A stretch of DNA of 64,000 bases. It comes from Bacteroidota bacterium (lineage in GTDB: Bacteria > Bacteroidota > Bacteroidia > B-17B0 > Aurantibacillaceae). Where the stretch lies: contig JAAFIQ010000011.1 in NCBI GenBank assembly GCA_013298715.1, forward strand, positions 1 to 64,000. The letters are read 5' to 3'. The notes below the pieces were generated by a model that had not been told where the DNA came from, did not search any database, and worked only from the letters and a program-made list of their open reading frames with translations. Below, piece by piece: positions 44,246-53,463 of this stretch (position 1 is its first letter; the number at the start of each line of letters is the position of its first letter). The position numbers and the translations under genes were made by a program.

Positions 44246-47200
44246 ATGAGTGAACGAATATTAAGAGCCCTGATGCAAATGTTTTCTATTATTGCCAAAG
44301 TAGATGGCATTAATAACATTGGGCGTAGAATTGTTGAATCTTTTTTAAAGCAACAATTAAGTGCAGAGCAGGTTGCCACTTACCTACAAATTTTTGACGA
44401 GTACCTTGAATCCAATCAAGCCGCTAGCAAAAAGAAAGAAGGTGCCGCAAAGCGTACATCACTTAACTCGGTTAAAGTATTAAAAATTTGTACTCAAATT
44501 AATCAAGAGTTAGAGCAAACGCAAAAAGTTATTGTGCTTGTACGTTTGTTAGAATTTATTTATTCGAGTAACGAAATAAGTGAGCAAGAAAACGAATTTG
44601 TAGTTACCGTGGCTGATACCTTTAATATTCCAAACGAAGAGTTTTTGGCACTTCGCTCGTTTATTGAAGATAAGGTAGAAATTGTTCCCAACAGCTCAAA
44701 CATTCTTGTAATAAATAATTCAGAAGCAGGATATAATAACAATTGCAAACACATACACTGCGAAACATTAAACAACGATGTGCGTATTATTCAAGTTGAA
44801 AGCGTTGGTATGTATGTATTGCGTATTTATGGCAATACAGAGCTACAATTAAACGGACAAATAATTTCTAAAGAACGTGTACATATTTTTACGCCAGGTT
44901 CATCCATTAGAAATAGCAAAATAAAACCAATCTATTACAGTGATGTTATTGGCAGATTTTTAAGCGATGCCTCTCAACTAAAAATTACTTTTGAAGCCAA
45001 GCATCTTGAATACAAGTTTAAAGGCGGTAAATTAGGTTTGCGCGATGTAAACATCAGCGAAGAAAGCGGTAAGTTAATAGGAATAATGGGAGGTTCAGGC
45101 GCCGGTAAATCAACCTTATTAAATGTATTAAATGGAAATGAAATACCAAGCGCAGGAGCTGTAACCATAAATGGTAAAAATGTACACACCGAAAAAAGCT
45201 CCATACAAAGTGTTGTAGGCCATGTGAGCCAGGATGATTTATTAATTGAAGAACTTACCGTTTATCAAAACTTATTTTACAACGCTAAATTGTGTTTTGG
45301 CAATTTAAGCGATGACGAAATTGCAAAACGCTGTAACTCTTTATTAGCAGATATTGGCTTAAGTGAAACCCGTCATTTAAAGGTTGGTTCACCTCTAGAG
45401 AAAACTATCTCTGGCGGGCAACGTAAACGCTTAAATATATCGTTAGAATTAATTCGTGAGCCATCAGTTCTTTTTGTTGATGAGCCTACTTCAGGCTTAT
45501 CGAGTAGAGATTCAGAAAATATTATGGACCTTTTAAAAGAGTTGGCTTTAAAAGGAAAATTAATTTTTGTGGTTATTCATCAACCCTCGTCAGACATTTA
45601 TAAAATGTTTGATAAATTGATGATACTAGATGTTGGCGGTTACCCTATTTATTACGGAAATCCTGTAGATGCTGTAAGCTACTTTAAACGACTGGTACAC
45701 CACGTAAATGCTGAAGAGGCAGAATGTTGGAACTGCGGTAATGTAAATCCTGAACAAATTTTTAATATTATAGAGAGCAAGGTATTAGATGAGTATGGGA
45801 ATTTAACTTTACTTCGGAAAAATACACCCGCAGAATGGAACAAGCATTACAAAGAGCAGATTGAAAAGAATATTCACACAGATAGGAAGCATACAGAAAT
45901 ACCTGAAAGTATTTTTAAGATACCAAATGTTATAAAACAGTTTAAGGTGTTTTTAACCCGCGATGTAAAAAGTAAATTAACCAACACGCAATACATGCTC
46001 ATTAACTTCTTAGAAGCGCCAATTCTTGCATTTATATTAGCGTTTTTAGTGAGGTATTTTAATGTTGACGATGAAAGTGTAAAAGGATATGTATTTAATA
46101 AAAACGAAAACGTTCCGGCTTACATGTTTATGTCGGTTGTTGTGGCTCTGTTTATAGGACTTACCGTTAGTGCCGAAGAAATTATTCGCGATAGAAAAAT
46201 ACGCAAACGCGAATCGTTTTTAAATTTAAGTAAGAGCAGTTATTTATGGAGTAAAATTATAATAATGTTTGTTTTATCAGCCATTCAAACTTTAACCTTC
46301 GTAATCGTTGGTAACTCGGTGCTTGGCGTAAAAGGAATGTTTACTGATTATTGGTTGGTTTTATTCTCCACATCATGCTTTGCTAACATGTTAGGATTAA
46401 ATATCAGTAGTGCCTTTAACAGTGCGGTTACCATTTATATTTTAATTCCGTTTTTAATAATTCCTCAGTTGTTGTTAGCAGGTGTAGTTGTGAAATTTGA
46501 TAAATTAAATCCAGTTTTAGCAAAACAAGGCGGAGTGCCTGTAGTAGGCGAAATGATGGCTAGTCGCTGGGCCTACGAAGCATTGGCTGTAAATCAATTT
46601 AAAGAAAACCAATACGAAAAGTATTATTACAAGTACGATAAAAGTATGAGTGTGGCTTCGTACAAAAAAGACTTTTGGAAGGCAAAAATCGAAAGTAAAA
46701 TAAATAAATTAGATCAAGCCATTAAAGAAGGTAAATCGTTTAAAGAATTCGAAGCTGATATTAACCTTCTTAAATTTGAATTCGGAAAAGAAAATAAATT
46801 ATTTAAAAAACTACCTTGTAATTTTTTAAATAAACTTTCGCCTGCCACTATAAATGCTGATGTTATTAAAGAAATGCGTGAGTACATAAAATTGTTGAAT
46901 GAAAAATACTTAAGCATTGATAAAAAAGCACGAAGAGAAAGAGATAGCATCACTATTAACTTAAAGAAAAAATTAGACGATGTTAAACTAATTGAAGATT
47001 ACGAAAACGAGAGTTTAACACAGCTTGTAAAAAACGCAAATGATATAAGTGGCGAGCGTTGTTTAGAAAAAGATGGCAGATTAATTCAGCGTACCGACCC
47101 TATTTTTGCTGACCCAACAGAAAGCAATATAGGCAGGGCTCATTTTTATGCCCCACGCAAAAAGTTTTTAGGCAGCTACTATAGCACGTATTGGTTTAAT

Positions 47201-47323
47201 ATTTGTATTATTTGGTTAATGAGTATATCATTAATAATAACCTTGTATTTTGAAGTATTTAAAAAAGTGCTTGATGGTTTTGGAAATTTATTTAGCAGGT
47301 TTTCAAAGAAAAGAAGCATTTAG
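44246..47323 (+). CDS. ABCG-type ABC transporter with TerB-like and FHA-like N-terminus
   Basis: The protein has 1025 residues. The first 135 are helical and resemble TerB/DjlA domains ('KVDGINNIGRRIVESFL', 'EISEQENEFVVTVADTFNIP'). Residues of about 150-240 look FHA-like. The ATPase has Walker A 'GGSGAGKST' (near 283), signature 'ISGGQRKRLNISLEL' and Walker B 'VLFVDEPTSGLSSRD', all typical of the ABCG/White group. Six membrane segments lie around 580-780, a long charged helical insertion (about 790-950) follows, and a last span is near 980. The permease is fused in one chain, so it probably works as a homodimer in the inner membrane. Substrate is unknown. Confidence 0.9.
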   Translation: MSERILRALMQMFSIIAKVDGINNIGRRIVESFLKQQLSAEQVATYLQIFDEYLESNQAASKKKEGAAKRTSLNSVKVLKICTQINQELEQTQKVIVLVRLLEFIYSSNEISEQENEFVVTVADTFNIPNEEFLALRSFIEDKVEIVPNSSNILVINNSEAGYNNNCKHIHCETLNNDVRIIQVESVGMYVLRIYGNTELQLNGQIISKERVHIFTPGSSIRNSKIKPIYYSDVIGRFLSDASQLKITFEAKHLEYKFKGGKLGLRDVNISEESGKLIGIMGGSGAGKSTLLNVLNGNEIPSAGAVTINGKNVHTEKSSIQSVVGHVSQDDLLIEELTVYQNLFYNAKLCFGNLSDDEIAKRCNSLLADIGLSETRHLKVGSPLEKTISGGQRKRLNISLELIREPSVLFVDEPTSGLSSRDSENIMDLLKELALKGKLIFVVIHQPSSDIYKMFDKLMILDVGGYPIYYGNPVDAVSYFKRLVHHVNAEEAECWNCGNVNPEQIFNIIESKVLDEYGNLTLLRKNTPAEWNKHYKEQIEKNIHTDRKHTEIPESIFKIPNVIKQFKVFLTRDVKSKLTNTQYMLINFLEAPILAFILAFLVRYFNVDDESVKGYVFNKNENVPAYMFMSVVVALFIGLTVSAEEIIRDRKIRKRESFLNLSKSSYLWSKIIIMFVLSAIQTLTFVIVGNSVLGVKGMFTDYWLVLFSTSCFANMLGLNISSAFNSAVTIYILIPFLIIPQLLLAGVVVKFDKLNPVLAKQGGVPVVGEMMASRWAYEALAVNQFKENQYEKYYYKYDKSMSVASYKKDFWKAKIESKINKLDQAIKEGKSFKEFEADINLLKFEFGKENKLFKKLPCNFLNKLSPATINADVIKEMREYIKLLNEKYLSIDKKARRERDSITINLKKKLDDVKLIEDYENESLTQLVKNANDISGERCLEKDGRLIQRTDPIFADPTESNIGRAHFYAPRKKFLGSYYSTYWFNICIIWLMSISLIITLYFEVFKKVLDGFGNLFSRFSKKRSI

Positions 47324-47336
47324 AAAAGTAGAAAAA

Positions 47337-49703
47337 CTACTTAAACTTAATCTCGCAAAATTCCTTTTTAACTAAATCGTTGCGTAATAATTGCCAGTTT
47401 TCTTTATCAATCCAATCGTAAAAACGTGGCATATTCATTTTTTTGCAACGTTTTAATAGCGTTTCCCAATTAGGTACATTAAGCGGATTTCCTCTACCTG
47501 CGCCAGTTTCAACGTATAAAAATTCAATATCATCGTTTTTTGTGTTAGGTATATAATTGTTTAGTAACTCCAAAGTCCAATCGTAACGGGCATATAAATT
47601 AAATAACTTTCCTAATTTCATGGCCTCTAACTCACTAATTTTTGCACCAGGATAATATTTCCTAACGTTACTTAAGTGCTTATTCAAATATTGGTATTGA
47701 TGGGTTGCCCAATTATTGTACAACGAAAGCAAACTATAATTTAACCACATGTGGTTTACAATTACTGAATCATCAGCAGTACCAAGTCTATAACAGCTAT
47801 TCATATAATTCTCTAAAGTTGTTACTGGAAAAATAGTATCATTAAACTCATGCAAATATTTAAGTGCCATTATGCAACAATTAAATTTTACTGGTAAATA
47901 ATTTGTATCAATATCATAAATGTTTCGTGCAATTAATCTGGCCTCAGTACTATAAAAAAGTTCATCATCCGTAATTGCAATTGCTAAATAATTTGTAAGG
48001 TGTGGTAAAAATTTTCTGGTTTTAGGAATTTCTACCGGCAAAATATCGCCTTTATTAAATTTATAGGTGGCTATGTAATCTAATAATTTATTTTGCTGCA
48101 TAAAGGCCTTTAGCGAATCGCCTGCCTCAATGCTTTTTTGATAAGCTCCTAGAATCAAATAGGGGTCAGAGTTTTCATCAATCTTGGCTTTTAGCCCAAT
48201 GGTTAACTCAGCTGTTCTGTTTTTGCGTAATAAAAAATCCAACGAATCCAACAATGATTTTGAACGCAATTTTTCTTTAATTTTTTCTTTACTTAATTTA
48301 CTTAAGTAAGAAACAGTGGTATGTTTTATTAACTCAAAAAATTCATCCCAATTTTCGTATTCTTGATTCGTTATGGTGGTTGAATAACTCGTGTATCCCT
48401 TTATAATAGTGGTAATTTCTGTTGCACGCTCATTTTGAAGTTTTAAATTTACTTTTGCATTTCCTTCAATCGAACTAAATGTTTTCAAATTAACCGAAGT
48501 AATAAAGGTTTTATAAATTTCTAATTTATCTTTTAATTGCTTTAATCGTTTTTCATTTAAAGCGGTTTCGTTTCTCTCAAACGGAATTCTAAAGGTAAGG
48601 TTACCTTCAAACGAGTCGGGCTTTAACTCTAACCTATCGTTAAAAATCCACTTTGGGTGCAAATCCAACATGCGTAAATTGCCATTTGGCACATTTACTG
48701 GGTAAATATAATTGCAACTGGCGCCGTTTTTCACAAAGCCATAATTTATCTGCACCTTTTCATCCAAAGCTTGCTTGGGTATTGGGCATACTGAGGCCAT
48801 TAAATTCATTTTATCTCTCGCTTTGTTACGTTTAAAAATATCTGCAAACAAAATTGGTTTTAGCATTTTACCATCAAACACTGGTGAGCCGTGCAATAAA
48901 TTATTATTTTCACAAACAAACTGCTTACGTTGCACCAAATCAAAATAAATAGCATCAGTTGCTTTATTAAATAATTGTTTTAACGAAACCAAATCTTCGC
49001 AACGAACATAAATAGAATCTCTGCCCATTACCATTTGAAACGTTGATAGGGCTTTACGTGCAATGGCAGACTCAAACTCTGCACATAAATTACCAACGCC
49101 TTCTTTTACATCATAAGCGTTAATTGGCGACAAAAATTCGAGCGATGGCACAAAAGGTTTTGTGCTAAACACTTGGGCTGAATAAATGTAATTACTATCT
49201 AAATCAATGCTGAAGGCAATCCCCTGCATATCGTACCTTGGCTCAATCATATTTTTATAATGCCCAGGAGAATTTTTCCACCCTAAAAAAAGTGCTTCGG
49301 CCAATTGATTGTAAGTAGTTACAGTAATTTCATTTTTTTTGTACTTGGGTTTAAATGGTGTTTTTAAAGGGATTTTTATGCAATTTTCTCCCACCGCATC
49401 ATGCGTGCCATTATAAAAAACAACCCTTAGCTTTGGGTTCTCTTTAATTTTTTCTTTTTGATTATGCGTAAGAAAATGATTTTTTTGTTGATAATCTGCT
49501 TGGTCTTTAGCTGCCTCACTTAAAATTTTATCATCTAAAAGTATCGTTAATCCTTTACTTTGGCGTAATTCATTTAATTTTTTATTAAATAATTCGGCAG
49601 TTAGCTTTGAATTAAATTGACTAAGATTTATTTCAGCATCACCATTTTGCGATTTACAAACTGAAAAAATAAAACAGAAAATAGCTAAATAAAAAATCCT
49701 CAT
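47337..49703 (-). CDS. Secreted CAP/SCP-domain protein
   Basis: The protein has 788 residues with a signal peptide ending 'FSVCKSQN'. Residues of about 35-180 form a CAP (SCP/PR-1) domain: 'LNELRQSKGLTILLDDKILS', 'AAKDQADYQQKNHFLTHN', 'VGENCI' and 'LFLGWKNSPGHYKNMIEPRY'. The remaining 600 residues are mixed helix/strand with no family I recognise. CAP proteins are extracellular; a catalytic role is not assured. It is convergent with the ABC transporter gene (14 bp between stops) and divergent from htpG. Confidence 0.85.
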   Translation of the reverse strand: MRIFYLAIFCFIFSVCKSQNGDAEINLSQFNSKLTAELFNKKLNELRQSKGLTILLDDKILSEAAKDQADYQQKNHFLTHNQKEKIKENPKLRVVFYNGTHDAVGENCIKIPLKTPFKPKYKKNEITVTTYNQLAEALFLGWKNSPGHYKNMIEPRYDMQGIAFSIDLDSNYIYSAQVFSTKPFVPSLEFLSPINAYDVKEGVGNLCAEFESAIARKALSTFQMVMGRDSIYVRCEDLVSLKQLFNKATDAIYFDLVQRKQFVCENNNLLHGSPVFDGKMLKPILFADIFKRNKARDKMNLMASVCPIPKQALDEKVQINYGFVKNGASCNYIYPVNVPNGNLRMLDLHPKWIFNDRLELKPDSFEGNLTFRIPFERNETALNEKRLKQLKDKLEIYKTFITSVNLKTFSSIEGNAKVNLKLQNERATEITTIIKGYTSYSTTITNQEYENWDEFFELIKHTTVSYLSKLSKEKIKEKLRSKSLLDSLDFLLRKNRTAELTIGLKAKIDENSDPYLILGAYQKSIEAGDSLKAFMQQNKLLDYIATYKFNKGDILPVEIPKTRKFLPHLTNYLAIAITDDELFYSTEARLIARNIYDIDTNYLPVKFNCCIMALKYLHEFNDTIFPVTTLENYMNSCYRLGTADDSVIVNHMWLNYSLLSLYNNWATHQYQYLNKHLSNVRKYYPGAKISELEAMKLGKLFNLYARYDWTLELLNNYIPNTKNDDIEFLYVETGAGRGNPLNVPNWETLLKRCKKMNMPRFYDWIDKENWQLLRNDLVKKEFCEIKFK

Positions 49704-49742
49704 AAATGAATTTAAAAATACAATTTAAAAACGGTTGCCAAA

Positions 49743-49774
49743 TTGTCATTTATAAGGCAAAGGCACTAAATTTG
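49743..49774 (+). promoter_or_regulatory. htpG promoter (TTG-N21-TAAATTTG)
   Basis: TTG (49743-49745) and TAAATTTG (49767-49774) are spaced 21 bp apart, close to the Bacteroidota -33/-7 arrangement. The predicted start near 49779 supports the internal ATG at 49802 as the true htpG start. Confidence 0.55.
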
Positions 49775-49801
49775 TTACAAGTTAAAAAAAATAATTTTGT
49801 T

Positions 49802-51721
49802 ATGAGTACAACAGGAAAAATTAATGTTCAAACGGAAAACATTTTCCCAATTATTAAAAAGTTTTTATACAGCGATAATGAAATTTTTCTTCGCGAATTG
49901 GTTAGTAACGCCACCGATGCCACACAAAAATTAAAAGCACTTGCCAGCATGGGCGAGGCTAAGGGCGATTTAGGCGATACCAAAATTGAAGTAGAAGTTG
50001 ATAAATCTTCTAAAACCATTACCATTAAAGATAAAGGTATTGGTATGACCAAAGATGAAATTGAAAAATACATTACACAAATTGCATTTAGTGGTGCCGA
50101 AGAATTTGTAAATAAGTACAAAGATAAAGTTGACAAAAATGTAGTTATCGGACATTTTGGCTTAGGTTTTTATAGCGCCTTTATGGTGGCAAAAAAAGTT
50201 GAAATTTATTCACTTTCTTACAAAGATGGCGCTAAAGCTGTTCGTTGGGAATGTGATGGTAGCCCTGAATACACTATAGAAGAGATTGGAAACCGCACAC
50301 AACGTGGCACCAATATTATTTTGCACATTGCCGATGATTGCGAAGAGTACCTAGAAAATAGCAAAATAGAAGGTTTGCTGAAAAAATACTGTAAATTTTT
50401 ACCAGTAGAAATAAAATTCGGAACTAAAAAAGATTGGGTGGATAATGGCGAAAAAGACCTGCCTGACGGCGAGGCAGGTGATAAGGGAGAAGCTAAACAA
50501 ACCGAAATTACCGTTGACAACATTATTAACAACCCAGCACCAGCTTGGACAAAAAAACCTCTTGATTTAAAAGACGAAGATTACAAAGCCTTTTACCGCG
50601 AGTTATACCCAATGCAATTTGAAGAGCCTTTGTTTCATATACACTTAAATGTAGATTATCCGTTTAACCTAACAGGTATTTTATATTTTCCTAAACTCAG
50701 CAATAAATTAGAAATGCCTAAAGACCGTATTCAATTATATTGCAACCAAGTTTTTGTAACCGATAATGTAGAAAATATTGTACCCGATTTTTTAACCCTA
50801 CTACGCGGTGTTATTGATAGCCCAGATATTCCGTTAAACGTTAGCCGTAGCTATTTACAAGCAGATGGTAACGTTAAAAAAATTAGCAGCCACATTACAA
50901 AAAAGGTAGCCGATAAATTAGAAGAACTATTTAAAAAAGACAGAGCTGAGTTTGAGAAAAAATGGGACGACATTAAAATTTTTGTGCAATACGGAAATAT
51001 TAGTGATGAAAAATTTTATGAAAAAGCAACCAAATTTAGTTTGCTAAAAACAACGGATGGAAAATATTTTACGTTTGATGAATTTGAAAACCACGTAAAG
51101 CCAAACCAAACAGATAAAGACAAAAAAGTAATTTACTTATATGCTACCAATGTAACCGAACAACACGCTTACATAGATGCGGCAAAAAACCGTGGTTATG
51201 AAGTGTTGTTAATGGAAACCATGTTAGACCCACATTACATTAACCATTTAGAAAGCAAATTAAAAGACACAAGCTTTGTAAGAGTAGATGCTGATACGAT
51301 TGATAAACTAATTAAGAAGGATGAAAACACGGTTAGTAAATTAAGTGAAGAACAACAAACCACGCTTAAACCAATAATTGAAGAAACCGTTAGCAAAGAA
51401 CAATTTACAGTTGTATTTGAAAACTTAAGCGAAAAAGACCAACCCATGCTAATTACGCGCCCTGAATTTATGCGCCGTATGAAAGATATGAACCAGCTTG
51501 GCGGCGGCGGAATGGGCAGTTTTTATGGAACCTTGCCAGATATGTATAATTTAGTAGTGAATAGCAACCACCCATTAATTACGCGCATTATAGACGAAAA
51601 AGATGCAAGCGTACAAAAAAACTTAGCCAAACAAGCAGCAGATTTGGCCTTACTTTCACAAGGCTTATTAAAAGGAGAAAGCCTAACCAATTTTATTAAG
51701 CGAAGTGTAGAGATGATTTAA
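49802..51721 (+). CDS. htpG: Hsp90-family chaperone HtpG
   Basis: The protein has 639 residues from ATG 49802 ('MSTTGKINVQTEN'); the track's TTG start adds 32 unrelated residues. The GHKL ATPase has 'FLRELVSNATDA', 'DKGIGMT' and 'GHFGLGFYSAFMVA'. The middle domain has 'LNVSRSYLQ', and the C-terminal dimerisation domain is complete. Residues of about 217-230 ('KDLPDGEAGDKGEAKQ') lie in the charged linker and are encoded by a palindromic repeat (see separate entry). It is a cytoplasmic ATP-dependent chaperone and is followed by a strong terminator. Confidence 0.96.
   Translation: MSTTGKINVQTENIFPIIKKFLYSDNEIFLRELVSNATDATQKLKALASMGEAKGDLGDTKIEVEVDKSSKTITIKDKGIGMTKDEIEKYITQIAFSGAEEFVNKYKDKVDKNVVIGHFGLGFYSAFMVAKKVEIYSLSYKDGAKAVRWECDGSPEYTIEEIGNRTQRGTNIILHIADDCEEYLENSKIEGLLKKYCKFLPVEIKFGTKKDWVDNGEKDLPDGEAGDKGEAKQTEITVDNIINNPAPAWTKKPLDLKDEDYKAFYRELYPMQFEEPLFHIHLNVDYPFNLTGILYFPKLSNKLEMPKDRIQLYCNQVFVTDNVENIVPDFLTLLRGVIDSPDIPLNVSRSYLQADGNVKKISSHITKKVADKLEELFKKDRAEFEKKWDDIKIFVQYGNISDEKFYEKATKFSLLKTTDGKYFTFDEFENHVKPNQTDKDKKVIYLYATNVTEQHAYIDAAKNRGYEVLLMETMLDPHYINHLESKLKDTSFVRVDADTIDKLIKKDENTVSKLSEEQQTTLKPIIEETVSKEQFTVVFENLSEKDQPMLITRPEFMRRMKDMNQLGGGGMGSFYGTLPDMYNLVVNSNHPLITRIIDEKDASVQKNLAKQAADLALLSQGLLKGESLTNFIKRSVEMI
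50457..50479 (+). repeat. Palindromic repeat inserted in frame within htpG
   Basis: ACCTGCCT-GACGGCG-AGGCAGGT is a perfect 8-bp inverted repeat with a 7-nt loop, GC-rich within an AT-rich gene. Its left part matches the core of the 260-bp elements (ACCTGCCTACGGCG). It is translated as 'DLPDGEAGD' in the variable linker between the Hsp90 N and middle domains. Confidence 0.75.
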
Positions 51722-51743
51722 TTGAGAGTAATTTTGATTTTAT

Positions 51744-51777
51744 AAAAAGCGTTTCTGTAAATAGGAACGCTTTTTTT
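51744..51777 (+). terminator. Rho-independent terminator after htpG
   Basis: AAAAAGCGTT (51744-51753) pairs perfectly with AACGCTTTTT (51766-51775) around a 12-nt loop and runs on into T residues, 23 bp after the htpG stop codon. Confidence 0.85.
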
Positions 51778-51783
51778 GTTCTT

Positions 51784-51894
51784 AATTTTATCAACGACAA
51801 GAGTAATTTTCGCAGCATTTATTTAGCAAAGATTGCCGAAAATTTTCGAAATTTCGAACAACTGAAAAAAGGTGATAAAGATTATGAAACTTAA
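51784..51894 (+). pseudogene. C-terminal remnant of an unknown gene
   Basis: One frame from about 51784 reads 'NFINDKSNFRSIYLAKIAEN' and on to 'LKKGDKDYET' and stop, with coding-like composition. It has no start and is cut off at the htpG terminator. The final codons (GATTATGAAACTTAA) fall inside the 71-bp direct repeat whose second copy at 52691 also ends '..DYET-stop'. The simplest reading is a decayed 3' gene end present twice. Confidence 0.4.
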
Positions 51895-51950
51895 TCGCTT
51901 ATTAGTATTTTTGATTGTGTTGCTGAATGTTTGATGAATTTAAATGAAAA
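51880..51950 (+). repeat. 71-bp direct repeat, copy A
   Basis: The copy begins GATTATGAAACTTAATCGCT and ends TTTAAATGAAAA. It matches 52691-52761 at 66 of 71 positions by eye. A shared TGCCGAAAATTTTC precedes both copies (51834 and 52628) at different distances. The two copies enclose the 105-aa zinc-ribbon gene and a minus-strand ORF. Confidence 0.75.
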
Positions 51951-51993
51951 AAACGGAAACATTGTATAGTCACTAAAAATACGTTTTAATTTA

Positions 51994-52311
51994 ATGCCCT
52001 TGCCAGAAGATAAAGACAGAAGTAAGTACTATCAAGTTTCTGATACTTTTTTATTAAAGTTTATATCTTTAATTGTTGTTTTATTTCTAGTCATACTTAC
52101 ACTTAGTTTTTTCTATAAAATTGATTTACTTTTTCATACAATTAATTTACTAATTTTTGGTGGTTTACTTTATATATTTACTAAGCGCCGTTGCAACACA
52201 TGTAAGAATAAAATGAAAAGGGTGATCGATAAAGACGGTAATGTTATTTACTTTTGTAATGAATGCAGGAAAAAAATAATTCTTTTGTTACGATATGGCT
52301 ACGAAGGTTAG
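51994..52311 (+). CDS. Small two-span membrane protein with zinc ribbon
   Basis: The protein has 105 residues. There are two adjacent hydrophobic segments ('FISLIVVLFLVILTLSFF', 'INLLIFGGLLYIF'), then a cytoplasmic zinc ribbon 'CNTCKNKM...YFCNECRKK' (CxxC twice) and a hydrophobic/basic end. No family is recognised. It is flanked by degraded sequence and the 71-bp direct repeats, so it may be part of a transferred segment. Confidence 0.6.
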   Translation: MPLPEDKDRSKYYQVSDTFLLKFISLIVVLFLVILTLSFFYKIDLLFHTINLLIFGGLLYIFTKRRCNTCKNKMKRVIDKDGNVIYFCNECRKKIILLLRYGYEG

Positions 52312-52962
52312 CCATTAATTTTAATTAAAAATAATAGACAAGTCGGTAGTGCCTCAAAATGTCTGATATGGTTTGTAAGTAAATAAAATAGGGAAAATAA
52401 GATAGTATACTGCTTAAAAAAAGCATCATATTAGATAGAAAGCACTGGTACTTTCAGCTTCCTTAAAATTACAATCCCCTTATCGCTTAAAAGTTTAAAC
52501 GCCATACCCCTACCATGCTCTTTCATAATGGCAAGGTTAATCAAGCAAAAGGCCATTTGTTCAAATAAAACAAATTGGTCGTTTCTTCCAAAATTGTAAA
52601 CGTTTTCAAAGTCAATTTCAGAGCCCCTGCCGAAAATTTTCAAAGCTGCATGTTGCAGCCAGGATAGAACATTTTAAAATAGATGATTGAGATTATGAAA
52701 CTTAATCGCTTATTAGTATTTTTGATAATGTTGCAAAATGTTTGATTAATTTAAATGAAAATAATAGATGGGAAATGGAATTGGAAAAATCTCGTAGGCT
52801 CAGAGTTATAAACTCGGTTTGCGAACTTTGCGGAGAGGCGGCGTTTGGCAGCTTGATTATTTCGTTCGCAACCGTAATAAAAAATATATGAGACACTTAA
52901 AAACGATATAAAGAAAACTGTTAAAGACAAAAAGAAAAGTAAAACGAGTTAAAATAACATCT
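52312..52962. other. 650-bp degraded region with gene fragments
   Basis: On the minus strand 52643-52431 is a 70-residue ORF (TTG start; the frame is open slightly further upstream) with plausible protein composition ('NLAIMKEHGRGMAFKLLSDK') but no recognisable family. A short palindrome GCTGCA-TGT-TGCAGC lies near 52645. On the plus strand 52775-52891 encodes 38 residues including 'NSVCELCGEAAFGS', a single CxxC knuckle that may be the start of a lost zinc protein. Nothing here can be called a full gene. Confidence 0.4.
52691..52761 (+). repeat. 71-bp direct repeat, copy B
   Basis: Second copy of the sequence at 51880-51950, with five differences. The upstream coding frame of copy A is interrupted here by a TGA directly before the shared block, in keeping with a degraded paralogue. 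Confidence 0.75.
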
Positions 52963-53325
52963 ATGCCAAAAACAATTTTAATCTTACTAATTATTTTTAA
53001 CATCAACTTGTTTTGTCAAACTGATAACAAAGAATTTGCAGAACACATAAATAAGTCTATCTATTCATTTAATAAAATCAATGTTGAAAAATATAATGCT
53101 ATACGCGGTATATTAATCGAGTTCAACTCTAAATACAAAATTTCATCTTATTGTCTTATTTTCAACAACAATGATATTACCTTAAATGAAAATGAATATG
53201 CTTATTTATTAAAAAAATTAAACCGTAAACCTTTTAAAAAATATATTAAAAGTTTGCACGAAAATGAAGAATATGATAAAAAAGAAAATTTAAAATATAA
53301 ATTGAAATACATTGAGCCAAGATAG
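52963..53325 (+). CDS. Small secreted protein of unknown function
   Basis: The protein has 120 residues. A signal peptide ends 'INLFCQTD'. The mature part is Lys/Asn/Tyr-rich and helical with two basic clusters. There are no known motifs. Codon use is even more AT-rich than nearby genes. The ATG follows the degraded region directly, so the gene may be a local orphan. Confidence 0.55.
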   Translation: MPKTILILLIIFNINLFCQTDNKEFAEHINKSIYSFNKINVEKYNAIRGILIEFNSKYKISSYCLIFNNNDITLNENEYAYLLKKLNRKPFKKYIKSLHENEEYDKKENLKYKLKYIEPR

Positions 53326-53375
53326 TTTATTGGGTAATTGGTCTTGTGTCAAAAATCACCTTACGATGCAATAAA

Positions 53376-53409
53376 TTGAGAAAAAAATAGAGGTGTATTT
53401 TTATCTTTG
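53376..53409 (+). promoter_or_regulatory. Orphan promoter (TTG-N23-TATCTTTG)
   Basis: TTG at 53376-53378 and TATCTTTG at 53402-53409 form a good promoter. It points at an ATG at 53428 that opens only a 29-residue frame running into the end of the convergent gene. It may drive a lost gene, a small peptide or antisense RNA against the minus-strand gene. Confidence 0.4.
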
Positions 53410-53463
53410 GTAGGTTTTGTTTTTGAAATGGAAACGTGGATTTTAAATCTCGGTGGCCCAAGG

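Noticed and set aside
52775-52891. 38-residue ORF with 'CELCGE', compared with the start of PhnA-type proteins
   Set aside because: There is one CxxC only, no continuation, and it lies within a degraded region.
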